Of a DNA stretch of 64,000 nucleotides, positions 9,989-21,700 are shown piece by piece (positions within the stretch are counted from its first letter, which is position 1; each line of letters starts with the position of its first letter). Below the pieces are notes generated by a model. The model made no database searches and was not told the origin of the DNA. It worked only from the letters and a program-made list of their open reading frames with translations. The DNA comes from Eleusine coracana subsp. coracana (taxonomy: Eukaryota; Streptophyta; Magnoliopsida; Poales; Poaceae). The stretch is taken from the NCBI GenBank assembly GCA_032690845.1, contig CM064434.1, forward strand, positions 8,372,108 to 8,436,107, read 5' to 3'. The position numbers and the translations under genes are program-made.

Positions 9989-11868
9989 TGTAAGGATCAT
10001 GACCATTGAGGTCACCCCAAGGTATGATGTTTTGGTGATGAATGACAAACATGAAATGTGACTAATGTCTACATGAGTGTTGTTCGTATAGGAAACTTCT
10101 TCTACTCTATGATGATTGTCGACGGCGGCCTTGGCGATTGATGACTATGACCGCAAGCATGGAGCCTTGTGGGCTTGATGGAGTCCAAGGGTTGATGGAT
10201 CAAAGCTAAGGACAAGCTATGGAGCATGTGTTGGGAACACTTGTCTAATTGTTAGGGCTTTAAGTCCATAGGAAAAACCGGACTATCAAGGGGGTCGAGG
10301 TCATTTCTCTTATGTCATGTCTAGTTGGTGATGTGCATGAATGCTCAGTGAAATCACAGGCACTAGGTGACAGTGGAGAAGCCAAGGAGCTGTTCGGAGA
10401 AGCCGAGAAACAAAGTCAAGCGAAGACGACAAGTTTCAGCATCTGGACATAGTGACCGGGTAGAGGGGGTCAATGGTGACCGGACTGTACGGTCACTAGG
10501 TGAAGTTGTCTATGACTTACAGCGAAGAAGCAAGGAAACTGTCAAGTCTGGAAAACCTAGTGACCAGACGGTACGGTCTAGTGACCGGACGGTCTAGTCA
10601 GTAGATATGAGACTTGGGCAGCGAGGAAGCAGCGCTGGAAATGTTTCTGGAATGGAGAGAGAAATGGACCGGACGGTCCGGTCAGCTGATTGTATGGTCC
10701 GATCAGTAGGAGATCAGCAGGGGTAGAGCCGTTTGTGTCCAGGATTGTAGTGATCGGACGGTCCGGTCAGTAGGCCCAGAAAGCTGATTTCGTGGAGCAA
10801 CGGCTAGTTATAGGTTGGATGCATATATAACTTCGTTGCTGGGGTCTTGGAGACCTCTCTTGGCCAGTGAAATACCTGAGAGCATTTGGTAAGGTCCAAG
10901 AGGATAAGAAGAGGGCACTAGGAGGAGATATTGCATATCTTGAGAGTGCTAGTGGAGCGAAACTTGAGCATCTTGCACATCTAAGGCTAGGGTGTCCTTG
11001 AGGGTGTGATCTAGATTGTTACTCTTGGTCTATGGTGAGACCTAGACCAGTTAGGTGTCGGTAATCGAGCCTATTGTGATCAGTTGTGAAGGTCGTCACA
11101 TATTTGTACACGGTTTGAGCCCGCCGGTGAAAGGGGCATCGCTAGTGAGTGCCCGTGTTGGCTCAGAAAGTCCAACAAGTTCTTGAGGGAGGTGATCTTG
11201 TGCCTTGGTGGCAGTGGTAACATGCACCGTGTCTTTATTCCGGGAGTGATTGCGGGCTCGTGTGCGAGAACTCCACATTGGTGGCGGGAGGGACCGGGAC
11301 TCCGACGGGAGTGGTCCAACGAGGAGTAGGGGAAGGCGCCATCCTTCCGAGACCTCGGGAAAAAAATCATGAGCCATTTCTTTTCATATTTACATATCGT
11401 GCTATTCTTGCTTGTGTGCTTGCCGTGTTCTAGTTGATTACCTTGTAGACTTGCATGAATAGGCTTCTTGACTTGCTAGTTGTGCTTAGCTTTCATTTGA
11501 CCACTAGCATGTGAAGGAGTAGTGTTGGCTTGATTGCTCACCCTTGTATGTGTTGTACTACTCATGCTTGTTTGCTTTAGTTCTCTATCTTGTAGCTTTG
11601 CATGAGTAGGTTCCTTTGCTAGCTTGTTGTGTGCTTCCTCATTACTTTTATACTAGCTTGCATAGGAGTTGTATTGTCTTGTGTGATCCACTAGTTTGGT
11701 TAGGTTGTTATTCCTTTCATAAGGCTGTTATCTTGTTAGTGTGATCACCACTAGATTTGTTATAGGAGTTGATTGAGTGGTCGGTTTTGGGAATTTGGTG
11801 AATTTGGTACATAGTGCAAGTTCCTGGTTCACTCCCCCCCCCCCCCTCTTGGTCACTCGGTCCTTTCA
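9989..11868 (+). repeat. 3-prime LTR of the SIRE-type copia element
   Basis: It starts TGTAAGGATCATGACC after the polypurine tract and ends with a C14 run and GGTCACTCGGTCCTTTCA. It is about 1880 bp, long as usual for this group. A second, partial copy of the same LTR family lies at 46850-47562. It contains a palindrome cluster and TATA box described separately. Position 11869 continues as CACTA sequence. Confidence 0.75.
10453..10830 (+). promoter_or_regulatory. palindrome cluster and TATA box in copia LTR
   Basis: Copies and variants of the 19-bp near-palindrome TGACCGGACGGTCCGGTCA lie at 10453-10472 (weak), 10477-10495, 10561-10579, 10582-10600, 10665-10684, 10687-10705 and 10751-10769. 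Two neighbouring pairs (centres 10570/10591 and 10675/10696) are exactly 21 bp apart. TATATAA follows at 10824-10830, about 64 bp after the last centre. The arrangement suggests promoter-proximal protein-binding sites; this is inferred. Confidence 0.6.
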
Positions 11869-12297
11869 CTCGGTCGGTGGCGACTACCACACGAAGGCCC
11901 AGGGACCACATTGAGCCAAGATCTGGTGCAGCTGGCCGACGAAGGGCTAGAAGCCGCCGTGTCATGCTGCTGCCATGGTGGTGGAGGTGGGTGGCGGAGA
12001 TGGGGTGGCACATCAGGAAGGGGAGTGGTGGAAGGGAGAATAGAGAGGAGAATGGCGTTCGGGGCGCGGAGAGGAAGCACTTAGGGTTGCGCTCTCCCTA
12101 AATTGATATATTTATAGTGTGTGGCGCAACCTAGTGGCGGATCATCGGTATGACCCGCCACTAATTTGCACACCCTTATTTTGTGGCAGGCAAAGCCGTG
12201 CCCATCACTAAGTTGTGCACATTAGTAGCGGGCAACGCAGTGCCCGCCATAAACTTGAAACCGGCTTTTGTTGCTGAAAATCACTTTTGTAGTAGTG
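11869..12297 (+). mobile_element. CACTA (En/Spm) terminal fragment, copy 1
   Basis: It ends AAAATCACTTTTGTAGTAGTG, whose complement starts CACTACTACAAAAG, the CACTA terminus. Subterminal inverted motifs such as AGTGGCGGATC and CCGCCACTAA lie at 12130-12170. The inner part (11869-12105) is GC-rich and matches 47680-47931 of copy 2. Only one end is present; the rest was separated by the copia insertion at 11868. Confidence 0.75.
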
Positions 12298-13742
12298 TCA
12301 TCCTCCACTGTAACATGATTCATAGATTCCGAGTTTCAAAATATCCACATTTATCAAAATATTTTGAGTCCCAGTTGGTTCATTTGAATTTGTTTTGCAC
12401 TCCAATTTTGGAGATGTTTAAAATATTCTTATTCCCTCTCTCAATTTGAGCCACCTTTACCATGGCCCGTTTTCTTTTCTTCCTCCTTGGGCCAGCGTGG
12501 TGCCTCCGCTCCCCCTCACTAAGGTGTTCCATACAAACCTTTTTGCAAAATGCATTAAACAAGTTTGGTGGTGTGTGTAAACAATTGTGTGATGGAGTAT
12601 AACAACTTGTGATAGGTGATGGTGATGAGCAAGGGATGATGTTTATTGGTTGAGAGCAAGTCTATGGAGTTATGTCATCATATTATTGTGTGCTTCCTAA
12701 TAGTCCATGTATCATGGATTAGCGCTCACCCTAGCCGCATAAGAAACGGTTCATTTTGACTGTAAGCATGGCAACTTTTCATACAACCATATAACCTATC
12801 ATGGGCATGACTTACCATCTACCTTGTTGGTGGTCAATGGATAAACTACGTGGAGGCTGGTAGTGGCAACGAGAGATCAAGAGAAGACATGGGTTCAAGT
12901 TCTACCCGATGTCTGGTGTTGGGGGACGATGTGGAACCTTTAATTTTCCCTTGTGGTGTGGGACAACCCCTTCGATAGCTGTGGGGTGCATCCCAAGGTG
13001 GAACTGCACTGTCACTCGAAGAAGAAGGACTAAGCATTATGTCACTCACTGATTTCAAGTGCCTAGCCTATGTAAAGTATACGACCTCTATAGTATATAG
13101 TTCATCTGGATGGACATGGTCACGACATATGACAAGCTATTGTCATGAGCTCATAGTGATTCATTTCTATATACCTTGATGTGAGAGTGGGTAGTAGATG
13201 CCTATGGTTTTGGAAGTATTGACATGAGTGTTGGGTCGTTATGACATTTATGTCGGAATGCCCAAATTAAAATCTTGGTAACTGGTAGGATTGAGTAATT
13301 CTCCCCAACGGCCAAACCACTAAAATACTAACAATTATAACCCCTGGTTTATCTAAATAAGTTTCACTTGCTTTAGGAAATCCTGCCTAAAATTAGCTCG
13401 CTGCAAATAAATCATACTGTAGGGCTTGCTGAGTACCTTATGTACTCATTCTTGCTGCTATGCCCTCAGATGAAGAAGAAGATAACACAAAGATGGTGAT
13501 GATTAGTTGGGTTATGTTCCATGATGAAGTCGAAGTCTACATGTGGACTTAGTCGAAGCCTTTGCTTTATCTTTCCTCTGATGATGGCTTGTCCACCTCC
13601 TTGGGTTGTCATTTGAGACAATGTATGACTCTTTCTCCCACACAGACTGAATAATATTGTTGTATCATCAATGTTTTATTTTGTATGTATATACCAACTA
13701 CTGATCCAGGGATTAGTATGGCAAGCACAAGGATTCCAGGAA
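12298..13742. other. unassigned non-coding DNA, probably LTR-derived
   Basis: No ORF of substance. The segment near 13425-13650 (GCTTGCTGAGTACC, a GATGAAGAAGA stretch, GATGATGGCTTGTCC, TTGTATCATCAATG) resembles the U3/R part of grass gypsy LTRs. No LTR partner is present in the window, so this is a tentative call from remembered composition only. Confidence 0.3.
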
Positions 13743-14196
13743 TCAGGGTCCGATATCTATGCTCACTCCGCCCCTCAATCTTGAGATCAATAACCAGCCA
13801 ACCATGGCTGGGAACACGCCAGACGGGGAGGAGGCTGGCACATCACGTGGCAATTTAAAGAAGCAGAAGTGTGTCATGGAACTAATGGAGGAGGTGGAAG
13901 GCAGTAGGATACATGTGAGGTGAAAGAGAGGCCACACTTGAAGCCCTGATGAGCCGGGAGGTGACAGTGCGAACGCTGCTGAGAGGAAGAGAGTTGAGCG
14001 ATTTCAAGAGGAGTCGAGCAGGTACGTCAGTGTGGGCATTACAATATGGTTTGGACGATCAATAACCAATTGAATTGTAGTGGAATGGCTGTCAAACTAA
14101 TTAATGACATTGCATTACATTAGCTCAAAAAATTGCACTAATTTAGACTAAAAAAACTCTTTCTGCCCCGTATTGTACAATTTATTTGATCCCTTT
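13743..14196 (+). other. short coding-like fragments, unidentified
   Basis: An ATG at 13805 opens 39 codons (MAGNTPDGEEAGTSRGNLKK...). After a stop and shift, the segment 13940-14020 reads DEPGGDSANAAERKRVERFQ in an open frame, ending near a possible donor AGGTACGT. The charged, Ala/Glu/Arg-rich composition looks like protein-coding DNA rather than random sequence, but I recognise no family. It could be an exon remnant of a host gene or a captured fragment. Confidence 0.2.
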
Positions 14197-15521
14197 AGTT
14201 CTAGCTTCCCATCAATCCATTTCATCGTTGGATGTTTTGAAATGAATTTCTGTGATTAACAGGTGAATGACCTCGTGGTAGGTAAGTTACTTTGAAAATG
14301 CCAAAATAAAAGCTACATGATATAATTCTATTTTAGATCTGACCTAGAGGTGTAGCTCCCAACTCCTATAGACCTTTAAATTAATTGTACAAGGACCTTC
14401 GTAAAATATATGTCATGATATGAATATCATAAATTCTTAGGGGTAACAGTTTGGAAGCATGGGAATAGAAGTGTGTATTGGTTAGCTATGTTTAATGTTC
14501 ATGTTAGGATCAAAAGCATTCAAGCAATATTATTTCGAAAAAAACACTTCCATTTTATGTCTGCTAATGAGTAGGAGAAAGGTGTTGTTTACACATGCGG
14601 GCATAAGAAACTCCCCACCCCACGAGACCAAAAAAGGACCATCCACGTATTTTTTTTCTCTCCTCTTTGTAACAGCAATGTTAAATTTTCCTAAAATAGA
14701 AATAAATGAAGGAAACAGGGACATGTAGCAGTTCACACAGATGGAACAAACTTATATGTATATAAATGATATCCATGACTTCACATTACGAGTCCAAAGG
14801 AAGTGCTTCCACGGTTGCTAGAACAACATATAAGGAATCGCGGCAGAGATTTAAAGTTCTCCCCTCTGAAACCGCTACTGATGAGGAATTTTGAACCGCT
14901 GCTGATGAGCCTTTCTGAAGTAGCGTCCCTCTAGTTCTAGCTTCCCCTCAATCCATTTCATTATTGGATGTTTTGTAATGAAATGGAAGTGATTAACAAG
15001 TGAATGACCTCATTGTAGGTAAGTTACTTTGAAAATGCCAAAATGAAAGCTACATGATATAATTCTATTTCAAATCTGACCTAGAGGTGTAGCTCCCGAC
15101 TCCTGTAGACCTTTAAATTAATTGTACAAGGACCTTCGTTAAATCAATGTCATGATATGAATATCATAAATTCTTAGGGGTAACACTTTGGATGCATAGG
15201 AATAGAAGTGTATTGGTTAGCTATCTATAATGTTAATGTTAGGATCTAAAGCATTCAAGCGATATTATTTCCCTCCCTATCAATCCTACGGCACCAAAAA
15301 AGGACCATCCACGTTATTTTTTTCTCTCCTCTTTGTTACTGCAATGTTCAGTTTTTATAAAATATAAATAAATGAAGGGAACAGGGACATGTAGCGGTTC
15401 ACACAGATGGAAAAAAACTAATATGCATATAAACGATATCCATGACTTCACATTACGAGTCCAAAGGAGAAGTGCTTCCAGGGTTGCTAGAACAACATAT
15501 AAGGCATCGAGACAGAGATTT
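14197..15521 (+). repeat. direct duplication, units 14197-14852 and 14933-15521
   Basis: Both units start AGTTCTAGCTTCCC, share TGATATGAATATCATAAATT and TTAGGGGTAACA, and end at CATATAAGG...GAGATTT. The offset is 736 bp at the start and 669 bp at the end, because unit 1 has about 67 extra bases near 14540-14630. The units are clearly similar but diverged, so this is not a recent event. The 80 bp between them holds a short local repeat, CTGATGAG. No gene is visible in either unit. Confidence 0.7.
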
Positions 15522-15824
15522 ACATGCTGAATAATATGACATATTATTCTCACCCTATGTCATATGAGAGTTATTCAAAGGATCTTTGGTCAATATTATG
15601 ATTATTACCAATACCACATATATTGAAATGAGAAATGAGAAGTCAGAAATCTACCGATCAAACTGAATCAACACCTCAAACTAAAGCAACACATTAGGCA
15701 AGTACCCAGAGGGTTAAAAGTTTACACATAGCCCACTACGATCAGCATACAATATAATAAAGTATATAGAGCATAACAAAACCTCATTACATTGGTTTCC
15801 ACCACTTGAATTTGCATCAGATGA

Positions 15825-15932
15825 TCAACAAAAAATAAAGCATACAGACTTTTGCCTTGCAGTCCAGAAATCATTGAATGTTGTGGCACAATCAACAGAC
15901 AAAAGCTTCTCATCACTACTTGTGATTGATAC
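15825..15932 (-). pseudogene. F-box/LRR gene, exon 3
   Basis: The acceptor TTGTGCAG (intron side, 15933-15940) is followed in phase 0 by VSITSSDEKLLSVDC, TTFNDFWTARQK and a TGA at 15825. It is compatible with the C-terminal end of grass F-box/LRR proteins. The splice assignment is by eye. Confidence 0.45.
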
Positions 15933-16670
15933 CTGCACAAGTTTGTTCAAGTTATATGAAAATGAAACTTAAGATATGTGGAGTTAGCGTGAGTAGTGAT
16001 TTCAATTTAATTATTTATAGCATTATAATTTAATGGTAATCTATTTGGCTCCACTGTTTCAAAAGAAACAATGAGTCATGTGATGTGATTCCTTGAACCC
16101 AGAAGCCACGGAGTGAAGGTTACACAAACAAATTAAGCATGAATATGTAGATGCAAGTGTATGATAAATAGGTCATGAGGTAGTTATTAGCTCATCAGTT
16201 TTATAATGTATTGATACAAGGTCTAGTAGTACAAAGTGTTATAAGAAATGTCACAACAAGTGAAAAGCAAGATAAGGAGGAAAAGTCGGAGGAAGCAAAG
16301 AACAATGAATCACATATATGGACAGCAAATATATAGTTCCATGAGCATCAGATATATGCAAATGGACAGAGTACTTTTCTAAAAATTACACAAGAACATA
16401 CAAGGACCAACCAAGTAATAAGCAAAAAGAGCTTGCACCAGAGAATAAAACATATAATCTGTAAGATCATCAGCTGAATAGACAATGGATATTTGGGAAT
16501 TTTAATTTGATGTGATTAGCAGAGGGACAATATTAACATCATCTGAAGTAGTGGTTATCGAACCAAATTAAAGAGTAGCAAATTACCTCACATTTTCGGA
16601 ATATTCGGAAGTCCCGTTGATGGATGCTTCAATGCATAAAAGGCCAACTTAGGAGCTAAACATGATGTAC
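15933..16670 (-). other. intron 2 of F-box gene
   Basis: AT-rich, bounded by AAG/GTACAT (donor at 16670) and TTGTGCAG (acceptor). No internal ORF of note. A short stretch at 16600-16660 (complement reads GLLCIEASINGTSEYSENV in one frame) could be an alternative exon. Confidence 0.35.
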
Positions 16671-16826
16671 CTTGCATAATTGAAGAGTCAGATTTTCTAG
16701 AACGGGTGAATGTTCAAGTATGCAGACCAGTGGATCAAGATCAGCTTCCACGCACCAGTCGTTCATCAGTAACGTCTTCAGCCTACTAAATGTAGGGCAC
16801 CATCTTATATCTCTTCTGAAAACAGT
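16671..16826 (-). pseudogene. F-box/LRR gene, exon 2
   Basis: 52 codons between TTTGTCAG and AAG/GTACAT. The exon reads FRRDIRWCPTFSRLKTLLMN, DWCVEADLDPLVCILEHSP and VLENLTLQLCK, the pattern of the LRR/FBD region of grass F-box proteins (hydrophobic repeats with LKTLLMNDWC). It is open throughout, in phase with exons 1 and 3. Confidence 0.65.
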
Positions 16827-16957
16827 CTGACAAAGTGCAAAACAGTACCAAAAGCAATCGAAGATTTAGTTGCTTGCATGTGAACAAAAGTACAATATAT
16901 ACCAATAGTAGCGGAGCAGACAGCAGATTCAAAATTAACGTGAAAAATTATTTGTAC

Positions 16958-17209
16958 CATTGCAGGGCCAGATATTAGCTCCAAAGTCACGGCATTGGCC
17001 AAACCCCCAAAGTGCAGGCAGCGACTATTGTAGTCATCATCACCGCGGCATTTGGAACAAAGCCCGCAACAGTCCCCAGAATCAGCCGTACGGTGGCAGA
17101 GCTCCAGCAGGCTGTGAGGCTTCACAACTGCTGTTTCTAAAGAAGGAATGCCTTCAAGGAACAGAACTTTGATGCTTGTATAGTCAAGCTCTAGCACTTT
17201 GGCATTGGG
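16958..17209 (-). pseudogene. F-box/LRR gene, exon 1, distal half
   Basis: The frame reads PNAKVLELDYTSIKVLFLEG, IPSLETAVVKPHSLLELC, a Cys-rich loop (CCGLCSKCRGDD) and LANAVTLELISGPAM, ending at the donor ATG/GTACAA. 17205-17209 (TTGGG) is one copy of the copia target duplication. The segment is open, but its frame differs by one base from the proximal half; the C-run at the junction is the likely place of the slip. Confidence 0.7.
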
Positions 17210-18214
17210 TGTTGGGTAAATTCGCACTTTTAGTTTTATATTAATTCAGAAATAAATCATAAGTATGATTAACAGATTGCATAATGAACTAGACAAGTCT
17301 ATGCAAAATCTAGACAGGTCTATTAGGCCAGACAAAAGCATAGCATCTACCATACTAGCAACATCCATCATAGACAAATAGACTACGAAAGCTAGTATGG
17401 AAGACATGGTGTGAGATGAGAGTACGTACGTTTCCTTCTGGACTGGGTAGAGGAGGCGGCGACGATGTGTAGCACCGTCACGTTGTTGATGACGGCGGGT
17501 GAGACCGACTCGACGATGAGGAAGATGAGCCGTGGCGACGAGCTTGACGAAGATGAGGAAGCAATCGAGCAGTCGAGCAGAGCGCTTCCCAAAAAACTTA
17601 TTCGCCCTCTTCCGGTGCAGGATCACAGAGTACGACGGTTCCGGAGACCTGCTCTCCCGTTCGCCGGTGCACGCCGATAATCGAGATGGAGAAGACTTGG
17701 CGGCGCAACAGTAGCGAGAGGCAAAACCCTAAGCGATTGCGTGATATGATTTGCGGCGGTACCCGTACGTATTTATAGGGGGGAACCGCTAGGGTTGGGC
17801 GTCCCGCAACCGAGTCGGTTACCATATTAATATGTCAGTTTCCATAATTAAATATATGAAATACGTAGCAAAAAAAAAAGTGCAAAAAGAAGCCGTGCCC
17901 CCGCAAGGCAAGGGACTGAATTTCGGCGGACCATTCACGCAGGTGATGCGCGGCCGCGCCCATCACCCACGCCACGCCCCGCCCGGCCCGGCCCGGCCCG
18001 GCAAGGCGAGCAAACGCGCGCGTATGTTCTTCCTTCCTCCCATCCACACACTTGCAAGAGATGCTAGAGTAACCAATCTTATAAGTTGGACTCCATCCAC
18101 CTCCACTAACAATGTGGGACTAAACCTCTGCCCTCCCGCCACTCATGAATGGGCCTTTGAGATTTTTAGGAATTATTGTTATTATTAATGGGCCAAGCCC
18201 ATAGAATTCCAACA
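17210..18214 (-). repeat. 3-prime LTR of the copia element
   Basis: 1005 bp, TGTTGGGTAAAT...TTCCAACA on the + strand. The polypurine tract (AGTGGGGGAT on the - strand) lies just outside, at 18215-18224. The complement of TATTTATAGG (17770-17779) gives a TATA box, CCTATAAATA. ORFs within it (for example 17832-18188) are shadows. Confidence 0.85.
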
Positions 18215-18751
18215 ATCCCCCACTAGATCTCAAAGTTCCAGCTAGACTTTGCCTCACCCCACTGTTGTTTAATGTACCAGTGTTTTCAGTGGAGACTGTT
18301 AAGTTGAACTTCCACCTAGAACAATAAGCTACACTCATTCACAACTTGAACAATGGACTACGCCTTGAATTGCAAGTTTGTGCAAACAAGTTTCACTTAC
18401 TGTCATAACTGATACTAGACCTCCAGTAGGCTTCTCCGCGGGTGGAGCATATAGGTCGTACTCCCTTGGTCTTTCATGAGTTTAATAGAGATCACCCAAA
18501 TCTCATAGATTACGTTACAACAATCAGGCTCATATAGGTGTATTCATTCAAGAATGTTCTGTAGGACGACATCTTCGCTATTTAAAGCCAACTGAATACA
18601 TTAAGGTAACAACCAACCTGCCATACAGATATCGAGAGTAATGCATCACTTCTCGAGTGAGTCATAAAAAGGTTACTCTCATGCTAATCAATAGCTTGTT
18701 CTTCCCAGGTCCTACTTCACGGGATCTCCGATCACATAGGTTGGGTTACCA

Positions 18752-21700
18752 CTATGGAATAGCACATATGGGTCTCATACCCATCTCCTTCGATGCACTG
18801 TCTATCACATTATGTGACAGCCCCTTGGTGAATTGATCCTCTAGGTTCTCACCATTTGAAATATATTCTACTGATATGACTCCGGAGTTTCTCATTTTCC
18901 TGACAGACTTCAAACGTCTCTTAATATGTCTTGATGACTTCATATTGTCTTTAGAATTGTTCACTTTGACTATCACAGTTTGATTATCACAATTCATGAG
19001 GATTGCCGGCACAGGTTTCTTGACAATAGGCAAGTCCATCAAGAGCTCACGTAGCCAATCGGCCTCAATTGTAGCTGTATCTAGTGCGGTAAACTCTGCT
19101 TCCATGGTAGACCTCGTTAAGATGGTCTGTTTGCATGATCTCCATGAAACAGCAGCACCACCAAGAGTAAATGCATATCCACTCGTGGCATACAGCTCAT
19201 CAGCATCAGATATCCAATTGGAATCACTATAGCCCTCTAGTACTGCTGGATATCCAGAATAATGAACTCCATAATTCATAGTACCAACTAAATAGTGCAT
19301 TACCCGCTCAAGCGCATGCCAATGATCATCTCCCGGACAAGAAGTAAACCGGCTTAGTTTGCTCACAGCAAACGAGATGTCAGGCCTAGTAGCACTAGCT
19401 AAATACATAAGTCATCTAATTATCTGAGAATATCATAATTGGTCTCTACCAATTTTCTTATTCTTTCGAAGGATCAAGCTGGGATAATAAGGTATTGGAG
19501 AAGACTTGCTATCCTTGTAATCAAAATGGTTCAACAACTTCTCAACATAATGAGATTGTGTAAGAGTAATCCCATTCTCTCCTTTGATTAGCTTGATGTT
19601 CAAGATCATATCAGCCTCACCCAGATCCTTCATATCAAAGCTTTGGCACAGAAAAGTCTTGACCTCTTTGATCACGTCAAGATTTGTTCCAAAGATGAGT
19701 ATGTCATCAACATACAAGCACAGTATAACTCCCTAACCCCCACCATGGTGGTAGTACACACATTTATCAGCCTCATTGACTGAAAAGCCTGCTGCTAGAA
19801 GTGTTGAATCAAATTTCTCATGCCACTGCTTAGGATCTTGTTTCAGAACATATAAAGACTTTAACAACTTACACACCTTGTCTTCCTGACCCTTTATTAT
19901 AAATCCATCTGGCTGATCCATATATATTTCCTCATCCAACTCTCCATTAAGGAAAGTTGTCTTAACGTCCATCTGATGAATGATAAGACCATGTGAGGCA
20001 GCCAGAGCAAGTAATACACGAATAGTGGTCAATCTAGCAACAGGTGAATAAGTGTCAAAGAAGTCTTCGCCTTCTTTCTGAGTATAACCCTTAGCCACAA
20101 GCCGAGCCTTATACTTGTCAATAGTACCATCAGGCTTTAGCTTTTTCTTGAACACCCATTTGCAACCCACAGGTTTGCAACCATATGGTCTATCGACAAC
20201 TTCCCAAGTTCCATTAGAAAGAATAGAGTCCATCTCACTATGGACAACTTCTTTCCAGTCATCTGCATATGCCTCTGAAATGGTTCTAGGAGTGTCATCC
20301 ATAAGATAAACAGTGAAATCATCACCAAAAGACTTTGCAGTCCTTTGTCTCTTGCTCCTCCTAGGAGCTTCACTGTCAATCTCATCATGGATTGGTTCAA
20401 GTGTTTGTTCAGCATGATCAGAAAATGCACTAGGTTCAGGAGTAGTTTCAGCAATCATATTAGAAGATAATCTAGACATGCTATGTAAATCTTTCATAGG
20501 AAATATGTTCTCAAAGAAAGTAACATCATGAGACTCCATTAATAAATTAACATAAACATCAGGCACCTCTGATTTAACCACTAAAAATCTATAGGCAATG
20601 CTATGATGAGCATATCCAAGAAAGATACAATCCACAGTTTTAGGTTCCAACTTACGCTTCTTGTTAATTGGCACGTTAACTTTGGCCAAACAACCCCATG
20701 TGCGTAAGTAAGAGAGTGATGGCTTTCTACCAATCCATTCCTCATATGGAGTCTTCTCCTTATTCTTCATGGGAACTCTATTTAGGATATGACATGATGT
20801 CAATAAAGCCTCCCCCCACCATGCCTTAGATAATCCAGCCGTGTCTAACATGGAATTAACCAAGTCAGTTAAGGTGCGATTCTTTCTTTCGGCAATCCCG
20901 TTTGATTGGGGAGAATAGGGAGGCGTCCTCTCATGTATCAAACCATGTTCCGCACAGAATAAATCAAACTCATTTGAGAAATACTCGCCACCACGATCGG
21001 ACGTAATTCTTTTGATCTTTTTCTCTAGTTGAGTTTCAACTTTAGCCTTATAAATTTTAAAGTAGTTTAGAACCTCATTTTTTATTTTTAACAAATAAAC
21101 ATAGCAATATCTAGTCGCATCATCAATCAAAGTCATGAAATATCTTTTTCCATCCTCAGTCAATATACCATTCATTTCACAAAGATCTGAATGTATAGGT
21201 TCTAGTGGTGCCAAGTGTCTCTCCTCTGTAGCCTTGTGAGGCTTTCGAGGTTGTTTAGATTGCACACAACTTGAGCACATAGAACCTTTGACAATGGAAA
21301 AATTCGGAATTAAATTCAAGCTGGACAGTCGAGACATAGAACCAAAATTTAGATGACATAAACATGAATGCCAAACACTAGCATCACTCTCATTAACACC
21401 ATCACAAATATAGTTCACAGACATATTGCAATAATCTGAAAGGGAAAAGCGGAACAAGCCTCCGCACTCATAGCCTTTACCAATAAATTATCCACTCTTA
21501 GACACGACAACTTTATTCGACTCTAGCACTACCTTAAAACCTTCCCTACACAAAAGGGAGCCACTAACGAGATTCTTCTTGATAGAAGGGACATGTTGTA
21601 CGTTCTTCAATTGGATAATCTTCCCCGAAGTGAACTTCAGCTCGACTGTGCCAACACCATGAACAGAAGCATGTGACCCATTCCCCATTAGGACGGAGAA

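Larger units (their letters stand above)
8246..11868 (+). mobile_element. Ty1/copia SIRE/Maximus-type retrotransposon, 3-prime part
   Basis: It consists of the C-terminal pol, a long untranslated internal tail, a polypurine tract and a 1.9-kb LTR. The upstream part of the element is cut off by the Athila LTR at 8245. The pol C-terminus, the AAAAAGAGGGAGA polypurine tract and the C-run near the LTR end are typical of the SIRE/Maximus group. Its 3-prime LTR abuts CACTA sequence, so the copia element inserted into a CACTA transposon. Confidence 0.8.

Noticed and set aside
11814..12101. Overlapping ORFs on both strands next to the C-run
   Set aside because: They fall in the GC-rich CACTA subterminal region, open in several frames; the copy at 47507-47888 does not conserve one frame.
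13743..14060. Possible host gene
   Set aside because: Open stretches are short and in different frames and no family is recognised; listed only as a low-confidence coding-like fragment.
17832..18188. 118-codon + strand ORF with basic N-terminus
   Set aside because: Lies wholly within the copia 3-prime LTR; the other LTR copy breaks the frame, so it is a chance ORF.
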